A DNA stretch of 64,000 nucleotides from Lachnospiraceae bacterium (GTDB lineage Bacteria; Bacillota; Clostridia; Lachnospirales; Lachnospiraceae). Location: positions 185,264-249,263 of the forward strand of contig JAKSRM010000001.1 of assembly GCA_024403615.1 (NCBI GenBank), read 5' to 3'. The position numbers and the translations under genes are program-made. The notes beneath the pieces are model-generated. The model had not been told where the DNA came from. It ran no database searches and saw only the letters and a list, made by a program, of their open reading frames with translations. The stretch's first letter is position 1, and each line of letters starts with the position of its first letter. Shown in pieces: positions 50,290 through 58,814 of the stretch.

Positions 50290-52269
50290 ATGGCTAGAAT
50301 AGGTGTATTTATCTGTCATTGCGGAACCAATATTGCTTCTGTTGTTGACGTAGAAAAAGTAGCGAAAGCGGCGATGCAGATGCCGGATGTAGTATTTGCA
50401 ACGGATTACAAGTACATGTGCTCCGAGCCAGGACAGGCCATGATTAAAGAGGCAATTATCGAGCAGAAATTAGACCGCATCGTGATTGCGTCCTGCAGTC
50501 CAAGAATGCATGAGCTGACCTTCCGTAAAATGCTGAAAGGCACGACCATTAACCCATATATGTTGGAAATTGCCAACATCCGGGAGCAATGTGCCTGGGT
50601 ACATACGGATCGGGAAAAAGCTACCGCGAAAGCCATCGGTTTAGTTCAGATGGCAGTTGCAAAAGTTGCGAAGAATAAACCGTTATCGGCGGGAACCATT
50701 CCGATTACGAAAAAAGCGCTGGTCATTGGCGGCGGTATTGCCGGAATCCAGGCGGCTTTAGATATTGCAGACTGTGGCTATGATGTAACGATTGTGGAAA
50801 AAGAGCCTTCCATCGGCGGTCATATGGTTATGCTGGATAAGACCTTCCCTACCATGGACTGTTCTGCTTGCATTTCCACGCCAAAGATGGTAGAAGCCAA
50901 CGCCCATCCGAATATTACCTTAAAGACATCTTGTGAAGTAGAAAAAGTCAGCGGTTACGTTGGCAATTTCGAAGTAACCATAAAAGAAAAAGCAAAATAC
51001 GTAAATCACGACCTTTGTACGGGCTGCGGACTTTGCCAGACCAAATGTCCGACAAAAGTTACCAGCGAATTTGACCAGGGTATGAGCAAACGAAGCGCGA
51101 TTTATATTCCGTTTGCCCAGGCAGTTCCTTCCAAACCGGTCATTGATGCCAATGCCTGCTTAAAACTGAAAGACGGAAAATGTGGCATTTGCGAAAAGGT
51201 TTGTCCGATTGGTGCCATCAACTACCAGGACGAAGAACGTTTCACGACGGAACAGTTCGGTGCCATTATTGTAGCTATCGGCTATGAACTGGTGAATTGG
51301 GAAGAAATGTATCCGGAATATGGTGGTGGAAAATACGAGGACGTTATTACCGGCCTTCAGTTTGAACGTTTGGTAAATGCTTCTGGTCCGACGGAGGGAC
51401 ATATTTTACGACCTTCCAACGGAAAAGAGCCGAAAGACGTGGTAATTATAAAATGCGTTGGCAGTCGTGATCCGAAGAAGGGAAAGAGCTATTGCAGTCG
51501 TGCTTGTTGTATGGCCAGCGCAAAGCATGCGCATCAGATTTTAGATAAGATTCCAAATTCCAGAGTGTATGTGTTCTATATGGACGTAAGAACTCCGGGA
51601 AAGGGATATGAAGAGTTTTATGATAATACCAGGAAAGACGGAGCCCAGTATATCCGGGGCCGTGTTTCCAAGATTTATAAAGAAGGTAGTAAGCTGATCG
51701 TAAAAGGAGAAGATTCCTTATTGGCAAAACCGGTAACGGTAGAAGCCGATTTGGTAATTTTAGCGACTGCTATGGAGCCAGCTTCCGGTGCGTATGAATT
51801 AGCCGGTAAGTTAGGAATTGCTGTGGATGGTGACAACTGGATTACTGAGGCTCATCCAAAGCTTCGTCCGGTAGAAACCCAGACCAACGGTATTTACTTA
51901 TGCGGAACCTGTCAGGGACCGAAGGATATTCCAGATACCGTAGCCCAGGCCAGTGCGGCAGCAGTGAAAGTTGCGGCTCTGTTCAGCCATGATGAGATGG
52001 AAACTTCTCCGATGGTTTCTAGCGTAGATCCAGATAAATGCTCTGGCTGCGGTTTCTGCGTAGATCTTTGCCCATATAAGGCTATTTCTTTAGTGGAATA
52101 TGCTGGCAGAGACAACGGAAGAAAAGTAACTAAGACCGTAGCGAAAGTAAATGAAGGTTTATGCCAGGGCTGTGGATGCTGTAATGCCATCTGCAGAACC
52201 GGATGTATCGACTTGAAAGGATTTACCAACGAGCAAATCTTAAAGGAGGTGGATGCCCTGTGTCTGTAA
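50290..52269 (+). CDS. hdrA: CoB-CoM heterodisulfide reductase-like subunit A (HdrA), FAD and Fe-S
   Basis: A 659-residue flavin subunit, the bifurcation site in Hdr complexes. Order: N-terminal domain with ICHCGTNI, FAD fold with ALVIGGGIAGIQAALDIADC, the HdrA cysteine region (FPTMDCSACISTPKM), a first ferredoxin pair (CTGCGLCQTKCP, CGICEKVCP), the second FAD part, and a C-terminal ferredoxin pair (CSGCGFCVDLCP, CQGCGCCNAIC). The position that is selenocysteine in some HdrA proteins is read as normal Cys codons. Length matches classical HdrA. Its last codons overlap the start of flxD. Confidence 0.95.
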   Translation: MARIGVFICHCGTNIASVVDVEKVAKAAMQMPDVVFATDYKYMCSEPGQAMIKEAIIEQKLDRIVIASCSPRMHELTFRKMLKGTTINPYMLEIANIREQCAWVHTDREKATAKAIGLVQMAVAKVAKNKPLSAGTIPITKKALVIGGGIAGIQAALDIADCGYDVTIVEKEPSIGGHMVMLDKTFPTMDCSACISTPKMVEANAHPNITLKTSCEVEKVSGYVGNFEVTIKEKAKYVNHDLCTGCGLCQTKCPTKVTSEFDQGMSKRSAIYIPFAQAVPSKPVIDANACLKLKDGKCGICEKVCPIGAINYQDEERFTTEQFGAIIVAIGYELVNWEEMYPEYGGGKYEDVITGLQFERLVNASGPTEGHILRPSNGKEPKDVVIIKCVGSRDPKKGKSYCSRACCMASAKHAHQILDKIPNSRVYVFYMDVRTPGKGYEEFYDNTRKDGAQYIRGRVSKIYKEGSKLIVKGEDSLLAKPVTVEADLVILATAMEPASGAYELAGKLGIAVDGDNWITEAHPKLRPVETQTNGIYLCGTCQGPKDIPDTVAQASAAAVKVAALFSHDEMETSPMVSSVDPDKCSGCGFCVDLCPYKAISLVEYAGRDNGRKVTKTVAKVNEGLCQGCGCCNAICRTGCIDLKGFTNEQILKEVDALCL

Positions 52270-52721
52270 AGAAAGATAGCAGCTGGGAACCGGTGATTTT
52301 GGCTTTTTGCTGTAACTGGTGCACCTATACGGGAGCAGATACCGCTGGATTAAACCGAATGAAATATCCGGAAAACGTTCGCGTTATAAGAGTTCCTTGT
52401 TCCTCCCGAGTAAATCCACAGTTTATTTTACGCGCTTTCCAAAAAGGCGCCGATGGCGTATTAGTATGCGGTTGTCATCCGGGAGATTGCCATTATGCTA
52501 CCGGAAATTACTATACCAGAAGAAGGTTTATGTTAATGCAACGGCTTTTGGAATATAACGGAATTGACCCGAAACGGTTTCAGGCAAAATGGATCAGCGG
52601 AAGCGAAGCAGCGAAGTTCCGTGATACGGTAATTAAAGTCAGCGCAGAAATCAAAGCATTGGGACCGAATACCAAGTTTGCCGAAGGCTATTATGCACAA
52701 AACGAAGGAGGGAATGAATAA
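52260..52721 (+). CDS. flxD: FlxD/MvhD-like [2Fe-2S] subunit
   Basis: A 154-residue protein of the MvhD/FlpD/FlxD family that links the electron input module to HdrA. The cysteines lie in FCCNWCTYTGAD, VPCSSRVNPQF and VCGCHPGDCHY. The start is GTG with AAAGGAGG upstream and overlaps the end of hdrA; a longer in-frame ATG lies inside hdrA without a site. It is followed at once (TAATG) by the next Flx subunit. The gene order hdrCBA-flxDCBA is the mirror of flxABCD-hdrABC known from sulfate reducers. Confidence 0.9.
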   Translation: MSVKKDSSWEPVILAFCCNWCTYTGADTAGLNRMKYPENVRVIRVPCSSRVNPQFILRAFQKGADGVLVCGCHPGDCHYATGNYYTRRRFMLMQRLLEYNGIDPKRFQAKWISGSEAAKFRDTVIKVSAEIKALGPNTKFAEGYYAQNEGGNE

Positions 52722-53572
52722 TGGGTAATTTAACCAAAGAACAGATTCAGGACCGGATTCGTGAAGAAGCCAAGAAGGCTTTGGCAACGGGAGAAGTTAG
52801 CTGTGTTGTTGGATGGACGAAGACTCGTTTTCCAGACAAAACGAAACCGTTTTTCGCTTATACGGACGCAGAATGCGACCTTCTAGTGTGGAATGAATAT
52901 TGTATTAACAGTACAGCAAAATATGCTTTAGATGACCGCTATCCGGAACAAAAAATCGGCCTGATTACCAGAGGCTGCGATAGTAGGGCCTTAAACCGTA
53001 TGCTGAAGGATAATCAGTTAAAACGGGAGAATCTTTACATTATCGGTGTTGTCTGTGATGGAAAAGAAAATCCAGTATGTGACGGCTGTCAGCATAAGAA
53101 TCCGTTAACCTATGATGTGTTGATCGGAGAGCCGGTAGAAGAAACCATCAATGAGAAACGATTTACAGAAGTAGAAGCTTTTGAGAAGCTTTCTGCAGAT
53201 GAAAAATATGAATATTGGGCAAAACAGTACGATAAATGTATTCACTGTTATGCTTGCAGAAATGCATGCCCGGCATGTAACTGTGTGGAATGTTATGCGG
53301 ACCAATACCGTGTAGGATGGCAAGGAAAGGCTGCAGATCGGGAACAGAACCAGGTCTATGGCTTGACCAGAGTCTTTCATGTAGGCGACCGCTGTATTGA
53401 GTGCGGCGAGTGTGAACGGGTTTGTCCGATGCATCTTCCGATTATGCGTCAGACAAAGAAAATGTTAAAAGATATTAATGACCTGTTTGGCAACTATGAG
53501 TGTGGCCTTCCAGATGATTCCAAGCCGGTATTAGGTGAGTATAAACTGGAAGATCCGGACGAGTTCATGTAG
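52721..53572 (+). CDS. flxC: FlxC-like iron-sulfur protein, two [4Fe-4S] clusters
   Basis: A 283-residue protein. The N-terminal part has IGLITRGCDSRALNRML and VVCDGKENPVCDGCQ, features of the FrhB/FdhB_C-like fold in Flx subunits. The C-terminal part holds CIHCYACRNACPACNC and CIECGECERVCP, two ferredoxin sets. In the Flx model FlxB and FlxC carry electrons between the NADH-binding FlxA and FlxD. Which of the two middle subunits should be called B or C is by position and family resemblance, so the letter is tentative. GAAGGAGGG precedes the ATG. Confidence 0.82.
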   Translation: MGNLTKEQIQDRIREEAKKALATGEVSCVVGWTKTRFPDKTKPFFAYTDAECDLLVWNEYCINSTAKYALDDRYPEQKIGLITRGCDSRALNRMLKDNQLKRENLYIIGVVCDGKENPVCDGCQHKNPLTYDVLIGEPVEETINEKRFTEVEAFEKLSADEKYEYWAKQYDKCIHCYACRNACPACNCVECYADQYRVGWQGKAADREQNQVYGLTRVFHVGDRCIECGECERVCPMHLPIMRQTKKMLKDINDLFGNYECGLPDDSKPVLGEYKLEDPDEFM

Positions 53573-53583
53573 GAGGTGACGTA

Positions 53584-54705
53584 ATGTATTTAGCAAAAAA
53601 AGATTTAGAAAAAGCATTACAGACCTTAAGCCAGAAGGCCGTCGTATTCGCTCCGATTCTGGAGACCATAGAAGATAAAGTCTCCGATGCAAAAACCGTT
53701 GAAAAGAAATTCATGCCATATTTTGACGGGGCGGAGGTCGCATTGGAAGGCTTTAATACGGTGAAGCCTCCGAAGGATGTACTGTTCCCAAATGTGGAGA
53801 AAATGTACAAGTATAAAACTGGCGCAGGAGCTTATATTATGGAGCTGCTTCCGGAAGATTCCCAGAAGATTATTTTTGGAATCCGTCCTTGCGATATGCG
53901 TAGTATTGATTCCATGGATAAAGTATTCCTGACCAAGGATTATGTGGATTCCTATTATGCAAAACGCCGGGAAAACGTAACCATTGTTGCTTTCGGCTGT
54001 CTGGAACCTTCTAGAACTTGTTTCTGTGACAGTATGGGCTTAGACCCGAATCAAGCGCCAACAGCGGATCTGATGATGAATGTGGCAGCAGATTCTGAAT
54101 TTACGATCTGCAACGATTGTGGAACGAAAGTTCTTACGGATGACGGAAAGTACATTCTGACCCCTCAGACGGAAAAAGGAAAAGCTCTTTTAGAGCAGTT
54201 AAAAGAACTTTTATCGGATGGTGGAGAAAGCTATCAAGATACCAAATGCTCCCTTCATATTGTGAAAGCAGAGAATTTGGATGAGAAATTATCAAAAATG
54301 TTCGAGCATCCAATTTGGGAGAAAGTGACGAAAGGCTGCATTGGCTGCGGAACTTGCACTTTTGTATGTCCGACCTGTTATTGCTTTGATATTGATAATG
54401 AAAATCATGGAGCAGAAGGCTGCAAATACCGTTGTTGGGATAGTTGTATGTTCTCGGATTATACCCGAATGGCTGGTGGAGCCAACCCAAGACCGACTAA
54501 AAAGGAGCGTTTAAGAAACCGCTATCTGCATAAATTAGAATTCTTTAATGAAAGATACGGCGAAACGTTATGTGTGGGCTGCGGAAGATGTATCGAGAGC
54601 TGTCCGGCTCATCTGGATATTTCTGATTTTATTGAAAAAGCAAGTCTTGTGGAAATTGATGCTAGCGATTACAGCGAAGCAAATTATAGCGAAGGGAGGA
54701 TGTAA
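53584..54705 (+). CDS. flxB: FlxB-like 4Fe-4S dicluster protein (AsrA/hydrogenase beta-like)
   Basis: A 373-residue protein. An N-terminal region of about 240 residues with FGIRPCDMRSIDSMDKVFL and CLEPSRTCFCDSMG is shared with the AsrA/HydB family; the C-terminus has CIGCGTCTFVCPTCYC and CVGCGRCIESCP. Its close relation to anaerobic sulfite reductase subunit A is why automated annotation may call it AsrA; no AsrC is present and HdrABC precedes it. TAGGAGGTGACGTA precedes the ATG. The following flxA starts 3 bases after its stop. Confidence 0.85.
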   Translation: MYLAKKDLEKALQTLSQKAVVFAPILETIEDKVSDAKTVEKKFMPYFDGAEVALEGFNTVKPPKDVLFPNVEKMYKYKTGAGAYIMELLPEDSQKIIFGIRPCDMRSIDSMDKVFLTKDYVDSYYAKRRENVTIVAFGCLEPSRTCFCDSMGLDPNQAPTADLMMNVAADSEFTICNDCGTKVLTDDGKYILTPQTEKGKALLEQLKELLSDGGESYQDTKCSLHIVKAENLDEKLSKMFEHPIWEKVTKGCIGCGTCTFVCPTCYCFDIDNENHGAEGCKYRCWDSCMFSDYTRMAGGANPRPTKKERLRNRYLHKLEFFNERYGETLCVGCGRCIESCPAHLDISDFIEKASLVEIDASDYSEANYSEGRM

Positions 54706-54707
54706 TT

Positions 54708-55553
54708 ATGGCCATTGATCATGAATGTTCTTGCAATAAGAACCCCTTAGTACCTTCCCTTTGTCAGGTAATCGATGTAAAGCAGGAAACGGGGGATGTT
54801 CAAACTTATACCATTCAGACCATGGATGGGAAAAAGCCGTTTTCTCCATTACCAGGACAGCTGGCCATGGTCAGCCTGTTAGGTGTGGGAGAGGCGATGT
54901 TTTCTATTACCGCTCAGGGTGAAGACTATATCCAATGTGCCATTAAGCGCACCGGCCTTTTAACGGAAGCCTTCCACGAAATGCTGCCAGGACAGGTCAT
55001 CGGCGTAAGAGGACCTTATGGAAATTCTTTCCCAGTGGATGACATCAAAGGAAAGGAACTTCTGTTCATCGGCGGAGGAATTGGAATCGCTCCCGTACGT
55101 TCCTTAATTCGTTATTGTCTGGAACATCGAGAGGACTTCGGCCATATGGATATTCTGTATGGTGCCCGTTCAAAGAGTGATATCTGTTTTAAAGAAGATT
55201 GTCTTGAAAACTGGAGTAAGGAGCCAGATACCAACGTCTATATTACGACGGATATTTCCACCGAGGACTGGGATGGACATGTAGGCTTCGTACCTTCCTA
55301 CCTGGAAGAATTAGGTTTTCAGCCAGAAGGGAAGAAAGTTATTCTTTGCGGACCTCCGATTATGATTAAATTATGCAGCGAAAGTCTGATTAAGATGGGA
55401 TTTGCGAAAGAAGCCGTTATTACGACTCTGGAAATGAGAATGAAATGTGGCATCGGCAAATGCGGAAGATGCAATATTGGAAGCAAGTACGTATGCCTGG
55501 ATGGACCTGTTTTTACACTGGCGGAATTAGACGAACTGCCGGATGAAAAATAA
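54708..55553 (+). CDS. flxA: FlxA-like FAD/NAD(P)H-binding oxidoreductase (AsrB-like)
   Basis: A 281-residue ferredoxin-NADP reductase-type protein and the probable NADH entry point. The FAD-binding barrel comes first (FSPLPGQLAMVSLLGVGEAM and a RTGLLTEAFHEM segment), then the NAD-binding domain (LLFIGGGIGIAPVRSLIRYC, ILCGPPIMIKLCSESL), then a C-terminal [2Fe-2S] set in MKCGIGKCGRCNIGSKYVC. The same layout occurs in AsrB and FlxA; the Hdr context decides for FlxA. GGGAGGATGTAATT precedes the ATG. Confidence 0.88.
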   Translation: MAIDHECSCNKNPLVPSLCQVIDVKQETGDVQTYTIQTMDGKKPFSPLPGQLAMVSLLGVGEAMFSITAQGEDYIQCAIKRTGLLTEAFHEMLPGQVIGVRGPYGNSFPVDDIKGKELLFIGGGIGIAPVRSLIRYCLEHREDFGHMDILYGARSKSDICFKEDCLENWSKEPDTNVYITTDISTEDWDGHVGFVPSYLEELGFQPEGKKVILCGPPIMIKLCSESLIKMGFAKEAVITTLEMRMKCGIGKCGRCNIGSKYVCLDGPVFTLAELDELPDEK

Positions 55554-55574
55554 ATAAAAATATGAAAAGTAATG

Positions 55575-55583
55575 TGGTATAAT
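55575..55583 (+). promoter_or_regulatory. Extended -10 promoter for the small membrane protein gene, within a palindrome
   Basis: TGGTATAAT is a T-G-n-TATAAT extended -10 box; no -35 is seen, as is common for this class. It lies in the symmetric sequence TGGTATAATACCA, which recalls the GGTATACC operator with one extra central base. An internal promoter here would let the last four genes of the run be expressed separately. Confidence 0.5.
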
Positions 55584-55611
55584 ACCATTGATAAACCCAA
55601 GGAGGATTCAA

Positions 55612-55824
55612 ATGAAAGCATTATCTAAATTAGCTTTATTAGCAGGCGCAGCTTATGGTGGATATTATCTGTATAAGAAATATGTAAAACAGCCACAGGT
55701 AGAAGAAGATTTTGATGATCTGGCTGATTCCGGCTTTGATTATGACGATGCAGCAGCAAAAGAAGAAAGCTTTGCTGACAAGATTAAAGCAGCTGCAAGC
55801 AGACAGTTAGACAGAATTAAATAA
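55612..55824 (+). CDS. Small membrane-associated protein, YtxH-like
   Basis: A 70-residue protein with one hydrophobic segment near the N-terminus (LSKLALLAGAAYGGYYLYKK), then a short acidic region and a basic amphipathic end (ADKIKAAASRQLDRIK). This layout is like YtxH-type envelope proteins, but the resemblance is of composition only. CAAGGAGGATTC gives a strong ribosome binding site, and an extended -10 promoter lies 29 bases before the start. It may be a membrane scaffold or stress protein. It stands directly before the UbiA gene with an 8-base gap. Confidence 0.7.
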   Translation: MKALSKLALLAGAAYGGYYLYKKYVKQPQVEEDFDDLADSGFDYDDAAAKEESFADKIKAAASRQLDRIK

Positions 55825-55831
55825 CAAAAAA

Positions 55832-56902
55832 GTGAAAACTATAAAGTATTGGTTTTTAAACGCAAGGTCGGTATCGCTCCCACAGAGTTTGATGCCGGCG
55901 CTTGTTGCGGCTTTTTTAGCAACGAAGTATTCAGACTTTAGATGGTATTTAGCTCTCCTGGCAATGATTGGTGTGGCTTTTGCTCATTTAAGTCTGAATT
56001 TATTTGATGACTATTTTGATTATAAAAATGCACAGCAGGGAGACCGCGGCGCCTTAGAACGGGAAGGGTTCCGGGCTAGAACAGTGAAATGTCCGGATCT
56101 TCAGAATGGAACGGTAACGCCGAAACAATGGCTTCTTGCTTGCATTATTTTTGGCTTGATCGCTTGTGCCTTTGGCCTTCCGATTCTGATTATCCGCGGC
56201 ATTAGAATCTTATTTATCGTATTAGCGGTAGCTGTCATCGGTATTTTTTATTCCGCACCGCCATTAAAACTAGGCTACCACGGTCTGGGCGAAATCATTA
56301 TTGGCCTTATTTTTGGACCAGCCTTAGGAATCGGTATGAGCATCGCGGCAGCAGGAGAATTCCATGCTTCGGAAGTCTTCTTATCTTCTGCAATCGGCGT
56401 TCTTGTGGTGAATATTCTTTACGTTCATTCTGTAATGGATTACGCAGCAGACCAAAAAGCGGGAAAGAAAACTCTCGCATGGTTGGTGGGACCGAAAAAG
56501 GAAGAATTGGTAGAAGAAACGGTAGCCGAAGGGGAAGAACCGAAGAAAAAGGCGGACGGTCGCTATGTTGCTTTGGGAATCATTAATTTTCTGCCGTATC
56601 TCTTGGTCATTGCAGGTATTATTTTTGCAAGAGTTTCTGCACAGTATATTATTTGCATTTTAGCCCTTCCTTGGACCGTAGCTCTTTATGTATCCATGTG
56701 GATGTTTAAAATCAATCCTTTTGGACCGGTAGAGAAGAAATGGTGGTATGGCAGTTTCCCTCTCTGGGACCAGATCGTAGAAAATAAAATTGACTGGTTT
56801 ATGCTTCGCTGGTACTTAGCACAGAACATCAGTACCGTTTTTTCCATTCTTTGCATTCTTTCCGCTATCATCGATATGATGGTGAAAATGATGAGCCTGT
56901 AA
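55832..56902 (+). CDS. UbiA family prenyltransferase (MenA-like)
   Basis: A 356-residue polytopic membrane protein with about nine hydrophobic segments. The first Asp motif is N-L-F-D-D-Y-F-D (the N-D-x-x-D-x-x-x-D equivalent), the second is DYAADQKAGKKTLAW. A charged cytoplasmic loop rich in Glu and Lys follows the second motif and is not usual for MenA. UbiA enzymes attach a polyprenyl chain to an aromatic acceptor. A polyprenyl diphosphate synthase is encoded eight genes upstream in the same run, but no other quinone genes are visible, so the acceptor is unknown. The start is GTG with no clear ribosome binding site, so the exact N-terminus is uncertain. Confidence 0.87.
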   Translation: MKTIKYWFLNARSVSLPQSLMPALVAAFLATKYSDFRWYLALLAMIGVAFAHLSLNLFDDYFDYKNAQQGDRGALEREGFRARTVKCPDLQNGTVTPKQWLLACIIFGLIACAFGLPILIIRGIRILFIVLAVAVIGIFYSAPPLKLGYHGLGEIIIGLIFGPALGIGMSIAAAGEFHASEVFLSSAIGVLVVNILYVHSVMDYAADQKAGKKTLAWLVGPKKEELVEETVAEGEEPKKKADGRYVALGIINFLPYLLVIAGIIFARVSAQYIICILALPWTVALYVSMWMFKINPFGPVEKKWWYGSFPLWDQIVENKIDWFMLRWYLAQNISTVFSILCILSAIIDMMVKMMSL

Positions 56903-56911
56903 CGAAATCCT

Positions 56912-57847
56912 ATGAAAATTACTCAGCTGATTTATTTGCCGTTTTGGTATTTGAAAAACGTAATATTGAAAGGCCATAATCCGTTGCAGACGGTTTTGTT
57001 TGTGACGGATTACTGCAATTTGAAATGCAAGCATTGCTTTGAAATGGGTCATGCCTGCACCTTGCAGAAAACCTACGACAATATTAAAGAAGAGCTGGAG
57101 TATTCTTATAAATTAGGCAGCCGTATTGTGGATTTTGAAGGTGGAGAGCCGACCTTATGGCGGGAGAACGGAAAAGACATTAACGATTTAATCCAGTTGG
57201 CCAAGGACATCGGCTTTTTTTCTTGTACCGTAACTACCAATGCTCAGATGGATATTTCCTGGGTGAATGCAGATCTAATATGGATCAGTCTGGACGGCTA
57301 TAAAGAATACCATGATGCTATCCGTGGAGAAGGGGCTTTCGAAAAGTTAGATCGGAATGCGAAACTCTTTGCGGAGGCTCAAATGGAGAAAAAGAAAAAG
57401 GGCTTAAAGACTTGTACCTTAGGAGCCAACATCGCAGTCAATAAAATCAATAAGGATTCCGTAACGGACACTTTGGAGTACGTTAAGAATTCACCATATA
57501 TTCAAAATATTGCAGTAAACTTCCATACACCGTATCCGGGAACGGAGCACATGATGTTGGAAGAAAAAGATAAATGCGAAGTAATCGATAAAGTCATTGC
57601 TTTGAAAAAGAAACATTATCCGATTCAGAACAGTGTCAGCGGATTAAAAATGATGAAACAGAAAGGCTTTAAGAAAAACTGTTGGGTCAGCAACTTCATC
57701 ATTACGGACGGAACCCGGTTTAAAACCTGTCCGGGCGAAACTTTGGGAATCTGTGATGATTGCGGATTCTGTATGGCTGGAGAGATGTACTGCGTTATGC
57801 ATTTGAAGCCAGATACTATTCTTTCTGGATTAAAACTTAGATTATGA
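56912..57847 (+). CDS. Radical SAM protein
   Basis: A 311-residue enzyme. The radical SAM [4Fe-4S] motif is CNLKCKHC (C-x3-C-x2-C) near residue 36; DFEGGEPTLW is the G-G-E SAM-binding motif, and VTTNAQMD follows as in the family. The C-terminus contains a further cysteine cluster, C-P-G-E...C-D-D-C-G-F-C...Y-C, which suggests an auxiliary Fe-S cluster of SPASM-like type. The reaction is unknown. It lies between the UbiA prenyltransferase and a DUF445 gene and overlaps the latter by four bases, so it may modify a prenylated lipid or a peptide in this system (inference). Confidence 0.87.
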   Translation: MKITQLIYLPFWYLKNVILKGHNPLQTVLFVTDYCNLKCKHCFEMGHACTLQKTYDNIKEELEYSYKLGSRIVDFEGGEPTLWRENGKDINDLIQLAKDIGFFSCTVTTNAQMDISWVNADLIWISLDGYKEYHDAIRGEGAFEKLDRNAKLFAEAQMEKKKKGLKTCTLGANIAVNKINKDSVTDTLEYVKNSPYIQNIAVNFHTPYPGTEHMMLEEKDKCEVIDKVIALKKKHYPIQNSVSGLKMMKQKGFKKNCWVSNFIITDGTRFKTCPGETLGICDDCGFCMAGEMYCVMHLKPDTILSGLKLRL

Positions 57848-58725
57848 TGTTTCTAGACGTGTTACATATCGTTTCAGGACCGGTCATTGGTGCGGTCATT
57901 GGAGCGTTTACGAATTTCATAGCGATAAAAATGCTGTTTCGGCCGTTAAAAGAAGTAAAGGTCGGTAAGTTTACGTTACCTTTTACACCTGGCGTTATTC
58001 CAAAGCATCAGGAAGAATTAGCAGGAGCTCTTTCCAACACGGTGTATCAGAATTTCTTTACCAACAGTGATATTGAAGGTATTTTTATGTCGGACGAAAT
58101 GGCGGATACCTTTTCCGACGGAATCTGTAACCTGTTAAGTAATGTAAATCTTGATAAAATCGCTTCTACCTTAAGTGAAGAATCGAAACTGAAAATAAAA
58201 GAAGGCGTATATAACAAAATTCATCTAGCTATTGTTAGCGCAGATATTTCTGGTATTGTTGCAGGACAGGCAGAAACGATCATAAAGAATAGGACCCAGA
58301 ATGGATTAATCGCTGGAAGACTTTTAAACGATAGTCGTATTTCTCTAATTTCCGGTATTATCGGAAATGAAGTGGCAAAATATATTCGAGACCATGACCT
58401 GGAGATTATTGCTCCCGTATTAGAGCAGCAGGCCGAGGACCTGAAAAAAGCAGAGGCCGGAGAACTGGCAGAAACCATCGGCATCGATAAAGAGGTAGTT
58501 CGTAAAGTGATTAAAGGCGGCTATCTGGATTTCATGAGTCACGCTAAAACCACCATCGCAGAAACTTTCCATATCAAGGAATTTATCTATAATAAAATTA
58601 TGGAGCTGAACCCAGCGGATATTGAACGGCTGGTAAATGAAGCCATCAAAAAAGAAATGAACTATCTGGTATATTTAGGCGGTCTTTTAGGCCTGATTAT
58701 CGGCATCGTTAACATTTTTATATAG
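57844..58725 (+). CDS. DUF445 family membrane protein
   Basis: A 293-residue protein with a hydrophobic segment at each end and a soluble helical middle. IGAVIGAFTNFIAIKMLFRP at the start and PFTPGVIPKHQEELAGALSN just after are the DUF445 (YheB-like) signature; GGLLGLIIGIVNIFI closes it. Function unknown in the family. The start overlaps the radical SAM stop (ATGATG). A terminator follows within 25 bases, which makes this the last gene of the run that starts with the Mo enzyme. Confidence 0.9.
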   Translation: MMFLDVLHIVSGPVIGAVIGAFTNFIAIKMLFRPLKEVKVGKFTLPFTPGVIPKHQEELAGALSNTVYQNFFTNSDIEGIFMSDEMADTFSDGICNLLSNVNLDKIASTLSEESKLKIKEGVYNKIHLAIVSADISGIVAGQAETIIKNRTQNGLIAGRLLNDSRISLISGIIGNEVAKYIRDHDLEIIAPVLEQQAEDLKKAEAGELAETIGIDKEVVRKVIKGGYLDFMSHAKTTIAETFHIKEFIYNKIMELNPADIERLVNEAIKKEMNYLVYLGGLLGLIIGIVNIFI

Positions 58726-58747
58726 AAGTTCTATTTTTCTTTCCAAC

Positions 58748-58782
58748 AAAACTATACTTTTTGTATAGTTTTCTTCTTTTAT
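58748..58782 (+). terminator. Terminator of the Mo-enzyme/Hdr-Flx operon
   Basis: AAAACTATAC, loop TTTTT, GTATAGTTTT, then CTTCTTTTA. A 10-bp perfect stem. Confidence 0.75.
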
Positions 58783-58814
58783 TCCACTATATCTAGTGAT
58801 AGAATTTTAAAGTT

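Noticed and set aside
52721..55553. Anaerobic sulfite reductase AsrAB
   Set aside because: The two genes resemble AsrA and AsrB, but the siroheme subunit AsrC is missing and HdrCBA plus FlxD precede them without gaps, so FlxB/FlxA is the better reading.
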